DNA from: Polyangiaceae bacterium UTPRO1
Lineage (GTDB): Bacteria > Desulfobacterota > Binatia > UTPRO1
DNA: 53,712 bases
Reading direction: 5' to 3'
NCBI GenBank assembly: GCA_002050235.1
Contig: MWST01000037.1
Span: 1-53,712, forward strand
Of this stretch, positions 1 to 6,507 are shown in pieces (the stretch's first letter is position 1; the number at the start of each line of letters is the position of its first letter). A program made the translations under genes and the position numbers. The notes below the pieces were generated by a model, which was not told where the DNA came from, ran no database searches, and worked only from the letters and a program-made list of their open reading frames with translations.

Positions 1-110
1 CGACCGTGACGCCGACGCCGACCGTGACGTCGACGCCGACCGTGATGCCGACGCCGACTGTGACGCCGACGGCGAGCGCTACGCCCACGCCGACGGCGAG
101 CGCCACCGTG
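1..110 (+). repeat. Thr-Pro coding tandem repeat
   Basis: Imperfect tandem units built on ccgacgccgaccgtgacg encode alternating Thr-Pro-Thr-Val stretches. The array runs off the left edge, so its true length is unknown. It is the low-complexity stalk or linker of the protein that follows. Confidence 0.85.
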
Positions 111-1250
111 GCGATGACGGCGACGGCCTCGCCGTCGGGCACGGCGGCTCCGAGCGTGACGCCGAGCGACCCCCCGGCGGCTACTCCCAGTGCCTCGGCG
201 GCTGCGACCGGCACCATCGCGCCGACGCCGCTGCCGACGCCGACCATGACCGTGCTCGACGGGCTCGGCGACGCCGCCGCCGCCAAGAACGCGACCAAGT
301 GCCAGCAGGCGATCGGCAAGGCCGGAGTTGCTTTCCTGGCAGCGCGCCTGAAGCAGCTCGACGCCTGCACCGGCGGTGTCTTCAAGTGCATCCAGACCAA
401 GCCGAACGATCCGGCGTGTATCGCCAAGGCGGGGGCGAAGTGCACGGCGCTCGCGACTGCGGCGGCTGCTGCTCGCGCCAAGCTGCTGGCGGCGGTAGCG
501 GCAAAGTGCGGTGCCTCGCTGGTGAGTCCGGAGAACCTGATGGGTGCGACCGGGCTCGGCTACGGTAGCTCCGACTGTGAGGCCGTCCTCGGAGATGAGC
601 CGCAGAAGGTCGCCGACGTCGCGGAGTGCGTGGCGCAGCGCTACGCGTGCAGCGCCAGTGACATCTACGCGACCGCAGCGCCGCGTGCCGGCGAGCTGCG
701 GCGCATCGCGGGCGCCCCCGGGGATTCCTGTCTGCCCGATTACGGCGGCGGCGGCGAGGATGTCGGCGACGTCGCCCAAGGAAAGGCGCTGGCGGCGTGC
801 ACTGCCGCGATCAGCAAGGCCGCGAGCGGGCTCCTCACCAAGAAGCTCGCGAGCTTCACCAAGTGCGTCGACAAGGTGTTCGCGTGCGTTCAGACCAAGA
901 GCGGCGACGCCGCGTGCCTCGCCAAGGCGGACGCCGCTTGCGCCAAGGAGAAGGCGAAGATCGTGGCGGCCGGCAACAAGGTCGGCCCGGCGATCGACAA
1001 GAAGTGCGCCGGGCTCGACTTCGATCGGGAGCTGCTGCCGCAGCCCGGCGCCAACCTGGGAGCACTGGCGGCGCGGCTGCGCGGCACCGGGGCGCTCGCA
1101 GATCTCGGGAGCTATGAGAGGGCGCTGCGCCTCGACCACGAGTGCGCCGCGGACGATCTCCTGCGGGCGATCGCGCCGCGCGCAGCCGACTTGCTGCCGG
1201 CCTTCGCTCCCTCGCTGCCGATCACCACCGCGGGTTGCGCGACGCCCTGA
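3..1250 (+). CDS. Thr-Pro-rich protein with duplicated Cys-patterned domain (5' partial)
   Basis: The reading frame is open to the left edge, so the N-terminus, probably including an export signal, is missing. Residues 1 to about 80 are Thr/Pro/Ala low-complexity sequence. Two modules follow, starting near residues 99 and 265 (counted from the GTG at 6). Each opens with a Cys-x2-Ala-Ile-x-Lys-Ala pattern and has six similarly spaced cysteines (KC, AC/KC, FKC/FAC, AC, KC/AC, KC), then a second half containing DC or EC and a SD/DD...APRA stretch. This looks like an internal duplication of about 165 residues. The cysteine pattern and linker suggest an exported, disulfide-bonded surface or periplasmic protein. 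The function is unknown. Its stop is immediately followed by pgpA, but no co-function is implied. Confidence 0.75.
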   Translation, partial: TVTPTPTVTSTPTVMPTPTVTPTASATPTPTASATVAMTATASPSGTAAPSVTPSDPPAATPSASAAATGTIAPTPLPTPTMTVLDGLGDAAAAKNATKCQQAIGKAGVAFLAARLKQLDACTGGVFKCIQTKPNDPACIAKAGAKCTALATAAAAARAKLLAAVAAKCGASLVSPENLMGATGLGYGSSDCEAVLGDEPQKVADVAECVAQRYACSASDIYATAAPRAGELRRIAGAPGDSCLPDYGGGGEDVGDVAQGKALAACTAAISKAASGLLTKKLASFTKCVDKVFACVQTKSGDAACLAKADAACAKEKAKIVAAGNKVGPAIDKKCAGLDFDRELLPQPGANLGALAARLRGTGALADLGSYERALRLDHECAADDLLRAIAPRAADLLPAFAPSLPITTAGCATP

Positions 1251-1721
1251 TTGCGTGACACGACCGGATCCGTCGTGGATCGGGTCGTGCTCTTCCTCGC
1301 GAGCGGCGCCCACGTCGGCCATGTGCCGGTGGCGCCGGGCACGCTCGGCTCCCTGCTGGCCCTGCCGCTCCTCGTGGGCATCGGGTACGCGGGCCTGCCG
1401 GCGTGGTTGGTGGTCGCCGGGATTGCGCTCGCGAGTCTCGGAGCGATGCCGATCTGCGCGCGCGCCGGGCGCATCTACGGCCAGGTCGACAGCCCGCGAA
1501 TCGTGCTCGACGAGGTGTGCGGCATGTTGATCGCCGGCGCCCTCGTGCCGCCGACCGTGCGGTCGCTCGCGATCGCGTTCGCCGCCTTTCGCTTCTTCGA
1601 CGTCGTCAAGGTCTTCCCCGCCGGGTACCTCGATCGCCACCTCAAGAACGGCATCGGCGTGGTCGCCGACGATCTCGTCGCGGGCATCTACGCGCAACTG
1701 GTGGTACGACTGCTGACATGA
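1251..1721 (+). CDS. pgpA: Phosphatidylglycerophosphatase A (PgpA)
   Basis: Dephosphorylates phosphatidylglycerophosphate to phosphatidylglycerol at the inner membrane. The 156-residue size is typical. The family signature is clear: GHVPVAPGTLGS near the N-terminus (residues 23-34), the acidic DSPRIVLDEVCG motif in the middle and a C-terminal DD pair in VVADDLVAG. Hydrophobic stretches lie between them. The start given is a TTG directly after the upstream stop. A GTG at 1275 would give a protein starting MDRVVLFL and is equally plausible. The stop overlaps the cinA start as ATGA, which suggests translational coupling. Confidence 0.9.
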   Translation: MRDTTGSVVDRVVLFLASGAHVGHVPVAPGTLGSLLALPLLVGIGYAGLPAWLVVAGIALASLGAMPICARAGRIYGQVDSPRIVLDEVCGMLIAGALVPPTVRSLAIAFAAFRFFDVVKVFPAGYLDRHLKNGIGVVADDLVAGIYAQLVVRLLT

Positions 1722-3025
1722 TCCGGGCAGCCATCATCAGTACGGGAGACGAGCTCACCTGCGGGCGTACGACCGACACCAACGCCGGCTTCATCGCCGA
1801 TCGCCTGTTCGAGCTCGGCATCGACGTCGTCGCCATGCTGACCGTCGGCGACCATCCCGAACGCCTGCGCTGGGTGTGGAGCGAGGCGTTGCGGTTGGCA
1901 CAGGTCGTGATCTCGACCGGGGGTCTGGGGCCGACGGCGGACGACCTGACGACCGAGACCGTCGCCACGCTCCTCGCTCGGCGCATCGTGCACGACGAGC
2001 AGGTCGCCGAGCGCATCCGCGAGTTCTTCCGCCTCTTCAACCGGCCGATGCCGGAGAACAACATGAAGCAGGCGGCCTTCCCCGAAGGTGCCGTGATCGT
2101 CCCCAACGATCTCGGCACGGCGCCCGGGTATCGCATCGAGGTCGGGCCTGCCGACGATCGCCGCTACCTCGTCGTGCTCCCCGGCGTCCCGCGCGAGATG
2201 CAGCCGATGCTCACCGCGACGGTGCTGCCGTGGCTCGCCGAGCTCTCGGGCGCGGCCCGCGTCGGGCACCGGACCTTCCAGACGTTCGGCATCAGCGAGT
2301 CGCGCCTCGACGAGGTCATCGCCGGCATTCCAGGCGAGGGCCGCTGGTCCTTTCGCGCCAATTTCCCCGAGGTCTCGGCGCGCGTAGTAGTGCGCGGCGG
2401 CGACGTCGAGGCCAGGCTCGAGGACTTCGGGCGCGAGGTGTACGCGCGCCTCGGACAGTACATCTACGGTGAAGGCGACACGAGCATGGAGCGCGTCGTC
2501 GGCGAGCTGCTGACGGCGCGAAAGCTCACGGTCGGCTTCGGCGAGTCGTGTACCGGCGGCCTGGTCACGCACCGGATCACCAACGTGCCGGGCTGTTCCG
2601 CGTACTATCGCGGCGCTGTCAACGCCTACGCGAACGACGTGAAGGAGCGCGTCCTCGGAGTGCCCGCGGCCATCCTGGCGGCGCACGGCGCGGTGAGCGA
2701 GGAAGTCGCGGGGGCGATGGCCGAGGGCGCGCGGCGCGTCCTCGGGACCGACATCGCCGTCGGGGTCACGGGCATCGCCGGTCCGGACGGCGGCACGGCC
2801 GAGAAGCCGGTCGGAACCGTGTGCTTCGGCCTCGCGGCGGCAGACGGTCCGACCGTCACGCGCCGCTATCAGCTATGGGGAAATCGCGAGTGGGTGAAGC
2901 TCTTGTCGTCGCAGATCGCCCTCGATTGGGTGCGGCGGCACGTGCTCGGCGCGCCGCTGCTCGATCTCGGCCGGAATCGGGCGGAACCGGCGAGCGTGAA
3001 GACCGAGAGTGTCGAGCCGGACTGA
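1718..3025 (+). CDS. cinA: CinA-family protein (molybdopterin-binding-like plus NMN amidase domains)
   Basis: A 435-residue, full-length two-domain CinA. The N-terminal MoCF-like domain (about 1-170) contains STGDEL and the STGGLGPTADD loop. The C-terminal PncC domain, from about residue 250, contains ESCTGG (276-281) and TGIAGPDGG, the nicotinamide-nucleotide amidase motifs. In the family the C-terminal domain recycles NMN, and in some bacteria CinA is induced with competence and delivers RecA to the membrane. The start is the ATG at 1718 that overlaps the pgpA stop; the frame stays open upstream only because GC-rich DNA has few stops. It lies upstream of thpR and recA, a classic neighbourhood. 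Confidence 0.93.
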   Translation: MIRAAIISTGDELTCGRTTDTNAGFIADRLFELGIDVVAMLTVGDHPERLRWVWSEALRLAQVVISTGGLGPTADDLTTETVATLLARRIVHDEQVAERIREFFRLFNRPMPENNMKQAAFPEGAVIVPNDLGTAPGYRIEVGPADDRRYLVVLPGVPREMQPMLTATVLPWLAELSGAARVGHRTFQTFGISESRLDEVIAGIPGEGRWSFRANFPEVSARVVVRGGDVEARLEDFGREVYARLGQYIYGEGDTSMERVVGELLTARKLTVGFGESCTGGLVTHRITNVPGCSAYYRGAVNAYANDVKERVLGVPAAILAAHGAVSEEVAGAMAEGARRVLGTDIAVGVTGIAGPDGGTAEKPVGTVCFGLAAADGPTVTRRYQLWGNREWVKLLSSQIALDWVRRHVLGAPLLDLGRNRAEPASVKTESVEPD

Positions 3026-3608
3026 TCCGGCGGCGGAGCGCTGGCGCTGCTTCGTCGCCGTCGACCTGCCGGATCCGGCGCGGGCGGCCGTCATCCGCTA
3101 TCTCCGCGAGCTCCGGCCGACCGTGTCCGGAGTCGCCTGGACGCGCCCCGAGTCCCTGCACTTGACCCTAGCCTTCCTCGGGGACGTCCCGGTGCCCGTC
3201 ATCCCGGATCTGCGCCTGCGGCTCGCCACCGCGCTCGCGCGCAGCGAGCGCTTTGCCGCGCGGGTGGTCGGCGTCGGCGCGTTCCCGAGCCTCGTCCGCC
3301 CGCAGGTGCTCTGGGTCGGGGTGGAGGCGCCGGCCGTCGGCGGGCTCGCGGCCGCGGTCCGGGGCGCGTGCATAGCGGCCGGCTTGCCGCACGACGACCG
3401 GCGGTTTCGGCCGCACGTGACGATCGGCCGGGTGCGGACGCGTCGCGTCGGTTCGGACCTGGCGCTCCTCGCGCGCGACGGGGAGCGCGACTTCGGCACC
3501 GCGGAGATCGAGCGCGTGGTCCTCTATCGGAGCCAGCTCGGCGCCGGCGGCGCCCGCCACTCGCCGCTCGCTACCTTTCCGCTCGGCGGCGGCGCCGGAT
3601 TTCCTTGA
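3009..3608 (+). CDS. thpR: RNA 2',3'-cyclic phosphodiesterase (ThpR/LigT)
   Basis: A 2H-phosphoesterase of 199 residues that hydrolyses RNA 2',3'-cyclic phosphate to the 2'-phosphomonoester. The two catalytic HxTx motifs are intact: H51-L-T53 in [10 protein letters not shown] and H136-V-T138 in RPHVTIGRV. The spacing and length are normal. It starts at a GTG inside the cinA tail (17-base overlap), so it is probably translated from the same message. A candidate recA promoter overlaps its stop codon. Confidence 0.92.
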   Translation: MSSRTDPAAERWRCFVAVDLPDPARAAVIRYLRELRPTVSGVAWTRPESLHLTLAFLGDVPVPVIPDLRLRLATALARSERFAARVVGVGAFPSLVRPQVLWVGVEAPAVGGLAAAVRGACIAAGLPHDDRRFRPHVTIGRVRTRRVGSDLALLARDGERDFGTAEIERVVLYRSQLGAGGARHSPLATFPLGGGAGFP

Positions 3609-3633
3609 CCGTAGCCCTTCGTTCGCTTAATTT
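3605..3633 (+). promoter_or_regulatory. Candidate sigma-70 promoter for recA
   Basis: TTGACC at 3605-3610 and TAATTT at 3628-3633 are separated by exactly 17 bases. The -35 is near consensus; the -10 keeps only the TA---T core. It overlaps the thpR stop and would give recA a leader of about 175 bases containing the hairpin at 3659-3679. I found no recognisable LexA (SOS) box between thpR and recA. Confidence 0.4.
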
Positions 3634-3658
3634 TCGCCCGCTATGGGCGGGTCGTGGA

Positions 3659-3679
3659 GGCGACGCCGCGGGCGTCGCC
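3659..3679 (+). terminator. Strong hairpin in recA leader (attenuator or factor-dependent stop)
   Basis: A perfect 9-base inverted repeat (GGCGACGCC / GGCGTCGCC) closes a GCG loop. No T-tract follows, so it is not a standard intrinsic terminator. A second small hairpin, CCCGC...GCGGG, lies just upstream near 3637-3651. The structure separates thpR from recA and could be an attenuator, an mRNA stabiliser or a weak terminator. Confidence 0.45.
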
Positions 3680-3814
3680 GACAGCGGTTGCCGGACGGAT
3701 ATTCGCAGCCGTGACTCCCGGTATACGAGGAGCCCACGAGCGATTAAGACCACGGACACGTCGGGAGAACGAGAGCCGCGTTCCACCGCAACTCGAGTCG
3801 AAAAGGGAGGGGGT

Positions 3815-4858
3815 ATGGCAACCATGGCAGCAGAAGTGAACCGCGATCGCGCCATCGATCTCGCCGTCAGCCAGATCGAGAAGCAGTTCGGCAAGGGCGC
3901 CATCATGAAGCTCGGCGAGGACGCGCTCATCCGCGACGTCGAGACCATCTCGACGGGGTCGCTCGGGCTCGATCTGGCGCTCGGCGTGGGCGGGCTGCCG
4001 CGCGGCCGCGTCGTCGAGATCTACGGACCGGAGTCGTCGGGCAAGACGACGCTGGCGCTCCAGGTCATCGCGCAGTCGCAGAAGAAGGGCGGCATCTGCG
4101 CCTTCATCGATGCCGAGCACGCGCTCGACGTCGTCTACGCGCGGAAGCTCGGCGTGAAGACGGAAGACCTCCTGATCGCCCAGCCCGACCACGGCGAGCA
4201 GGCGCTCGAGATCGCCGAGACGCTGGTCCGCAGCGGCGCCATCGACGTGCTCGTGGTCGACTCGGTGGCTGCGCTCGTGCCGCGCGCCGAGATCGAGGGC
4301 GAGATGGGCGAGCCGCAGATGGGCCTGCAGGCGCGTCTCATGTCGCAAGCGCTGCGCAAGCTCACCGGCACCATCGCCAAATCGAACACCATCGTCATCT
4401 TCATCAACCAGATCCGCATGAAGATCGGCGTGATGTTCGGAAACCCGGAGACCACGACGGGAGGCAACGCGCTCAAGTTCTACTCGTCGGTGCGGCTCGA
4501 CATTCGCCGTATCGCCGCGATCAAGCAGGCCGACCAGATCGTCGGCAACCGCACCAAGGTGAAGGTCGTCAAGAACAAGGTGGCGCCGCCCTTCCGCGAG
4601 GCCGAGTTCGACATCCTCTACGGTACCGGCATCTCCAAGGAGGGCGAGCTCGTCGACATCGGCGCGGAGCTCGGAATCGTCGAGAAAAGCGGGGCCTGGT
4701 ACTCCTTCGAGGGCGAGCGGATCGGTCAGGGCCGTGAGAACACGAAGGAGTTCCTAAAGGAGAAGCGCGAAACGGCCGATGTCATCGAGCGGAGGATCCG
4801 GGAGAAGTGCGGCCTCGCAATGCCGGCTGGCGCCGGAGACGGAGGGGCTGCGGACTGA
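3815..4858 (+). CDS. recA: Recombinase RecA
   Basis: A 347-residue, full-length RecA, the ATP-dependent strand-exchange protein that also triggers LexA-type cleavage. Visible motifs are Walker [10 protein letters not shown] (71-79), the segment with [24 protein letters not shown], the L1/L2 DNA-binding loops and [19 protein letters not shown]. The chosen ATG has a strong purine-rich ribosome site (aaaagggaggggg) directly upstream; the frame extends further upstream but without protein-like sequence. It is followed 13 bases later by pilT and then recX, so the recA-recX pairing is interrupted by a pilus motor gene. Confidence 0.98.
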   Translation: MATMAAEVNRDRAIDLAVSQIEKQFGKGAIMKLGEDALIRDVETISTGSLGLDLALGVGGLPRGRVVEIYGPESSGKTTLALQVIAQSQKKGGICAFIDAEHALDVVYARKLGVKTEDLLIAQPDHGEQALEIAETLVRSGAIDVLVVDSVAALVPRAEIEGEMGEPQMGLQARLMSQALRKLTGTIAKSNTIVIFINQIRMKIGVMFGNPETTTGGNALKFYSSVRLDIRRIAAIKQADQIVGNRTKVKVVKNKVAPPFREAEFDILYGTGISKEGELVDIGAELGIVEKSGAWYSFEGERIGQGRENTKEFLKEKRETADVIERRIREKCGLAMPAGAGDGGAAD

Positions 4859-4871
4859 CCGGAAGTACCGC

Positions 4872-6029
4872 ATGGAACTTGATGCGATTCTCGGGCACGG
4901 CCTGGCGATCCAGGCTTCCGACGTTCATCTGAAAATAGAGCGGCCGCCCATGTTCAGAGCCCATGGGCGGCTCGTTCCGATGGAAGGCGCGACCGCCCTC
5001 GGTCGGGAGGATCTGAGCGGCTTCCTCGCCCGCTTGCTCGACGAGCACCACGAGGCGCAGCTCCGGGAGCGCTTGCAGGCCGACCTGGCGTACGCTAGCC
5101 CCGGCAACGGCCGATTCCGCGTCAACGTCTTCCGTCAACGCGGCGAGATCTCGATCGCGCTGCGGGTGATCCCGCCCCAGGTTCGCACCATTCGCGACTT
5201 GAAGCTGCCGCCGATCGTCGAGCAGATCGCCCTCGAGCACCGCGGCCTCATCCTCGTCACCGGGACTACCGGCAGCGGCAAGAGCACCACGCTCGCCTCG
5301 ATGATCCACCACGTGAACATCACCCGGGATCGGCACATCATCACCATCGAAGACCCGATCGAGTACACTCATGCCGACGAGCTCTGCATCATCAACCAGC
5401 GCGAGATCGGCTACGACTGCCGGACTTTCGCCGACGGGCTGCGCGGCGCGCTGCGCCAGGATCCGGACGTGATCCTGGTCGGCGAGATGCGCGACCTCGA
5501 GACCATCGAGACTGCGATCCTCGCCGCCGAGACCGGTCATCTGGTCATGAGCACGCTGCACACCCTGGACGCGCGCGAGACGGTGACGCGCGCCATCTCC
5601 GCTTTCCCCGAGCACCAGCGCGACCAGATCCGCTTGATCCTGGCTTCGGTCATCAAGGGCATCATCAGCCAGCGGCTGGTGAAGCGCGCCGACGGGAAGG
5701 GCATGGTGCCGGCGGTCGAGGTGCTGTTGTCGACCGCGCTCGTCCGCGAGTGCATCGCGCAGAAGGAGCGGACGCACGAGCTCACCGACGCGATCGCGCG
5801 CGGGCACGCGACCTACGGCATGCAGACGTTCGACCAGTCGCTGATGGCGCTTTTCCGCGAGGACCTGATCACGTACGAGGAGGCTCTTGCGCAAGCGACG
5901 AACCCCGACGATTTCGCCCTCAAGATCCGCGGCATTGCCTCCACCAGCGACGCCCGCTGGGACCAATTCGACAAGGGCGAGCCCGCCGAGGGCTCCCAGG
6001 GCGCTGCCTTCAAGATCGACCGGTTCTGA
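4872..6029 (+). CDS. pilT: Type IV pilus retraction ATPase PilT
   Basis: Hexameric cytoplasmic ATPase that depolymerises type IV pili, driving twitching and DNA uptake. The protein has 385 residues. It shows the N-terminal ASDVHL motif, Walker A GTTGSGKST (131-139), the Asp box around IITIEDPIEYTH, Walker B DPDVILVGEMRD, the His box HLVMSTLHT and the PilT-typical segment ATYGMQTFDQSL. The C-terminus carries an extra tail after the usual end. The ATG at 4872 is chosen because it begins the family's N-terminus; an upstream GTG at 4779 lies inside recA. Its 3' end probably overlaps the recX start. Confidence 0.95.
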   Translation: MELDAILGHGLAIQASDVHLKIERPPMFRAHGRLVPMEGATALGREDLSGFLARLLDEHHEAQLRERLQADLAYASPGNGRFRVNVFRQRGEISIALRVIPPQVRTIRDLKLPPIVEQIALEHRGLILVTGTTGSGKSTTLASMIHHVNITRDRHIITIEDPIEYTHADELCIINQREIGYDCRTFADGLRGALRQDPDVILVGEMRDLETIETAILAAETGHLVMSTLHTLDARETVTRAISAFPEHQRDQIRLILASVIKGIISQRLVKRADGKGMVPAVEVLLSTALVRECIAQKERTHELTDAIARGHATYGMQTFDQSLMALFREDLITYEEALAQATNPDDFALKIRGIASTSDARWDQFDKGEPAEGSQGAAFKIDRF

Positions 6030-6501
6030 GCCCGCAGCAGCGCCGCCCGACGCCCGCGAGGCGGCGTTCGCGGCCGCCGTCGCGTTCCTGGCGCGGGCGG
6101 CCCGGTCGTGCTCCGAGGTCGCAGCGCACCTGGCGGCGCGCGGGGTCGATGCCGGGATCGTGGCCGCGACCATGGTGCGGCTCGCCGAGCGCGGCTATGT
6201 CGACGACGCCGCTCTCGCCGAGCGCCGCGCCGAGGATCTCCTGTTGCGGCGGGGCGCCGGCCGCCTGAAGGTCGCCCACGAATTGACTCGCAGGGGCCTC
6301 GCCGATAGCGTCATCGCTGGTGCGATTGCCGGAGTCCTCGAAGGCCGGAGCGAGGTCGCGCTCGGGCGAGCGGCGCTCGGCCGGCGGTTCGGCGAGGCGG
6401 TGCCGGCATCGCCGACCGAGCGAGCGAGAGCCTATCGTTTCCTCGTCGGTCGCGGGCATCCACCGGACATCGTGAGCGAGATACTAGGAGAGGACGACTA
6501 G
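5935..6501 (+). CDS. recX: Regulatory protein RecX
   Basis: RecX-family modulator that binds RecA filaments and limits their activity. The recognisable region begins just after the pilT stop, with AFAAAVAFLARAARS, and continues through the three-helix repeats (EVAAHLAARGVD, VDDAALAERRAEDLL, LKVAHELTRRGL, and a C-terminal AYRFLVGRGHPPDIV). No ATG or GTG exists in frame near the expected start. The nearest standard codons are TTG at 5935 and TTG at 5887, both inside pilT; a CTG at 6004 is another option. I give the TTG at 5935 (188 residues). Translation may be coupled to pilT. The start is uncertain but the family call is firm. Confidence 0.8.
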   Translation: MPPPATPAGTNSTRASPPRAPRALPSRSTGSEPAAAPPDAREAAFAAAVAFLARAARSCSEVAAHLAARGVDAGIVAATMVRLAERGYVDDAALAERRAEDLLLRRGAGRLKVAHELTRRGLADSVIAGAIAGVLEGRSEVALGRAALGRRFGEAVPASPTERARAYRFLVGRGHPPDIVSEILGEDD

Positions 6502-6507
6502 CGCCAA

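Noticed and set aside
1..110. CRISPR-like array
   Set aside because: The repeat units are short, contiguous and in frame; there are no unique spacers and they encode Thr-Pro runs.
1403..1717. N-terminal extension of cinA into pgpA
   Set aside because: The extension is Arg-rich shadow of pgpA; the ATG at 1718 matches the CinA family start and overlaps the pgpA stop.
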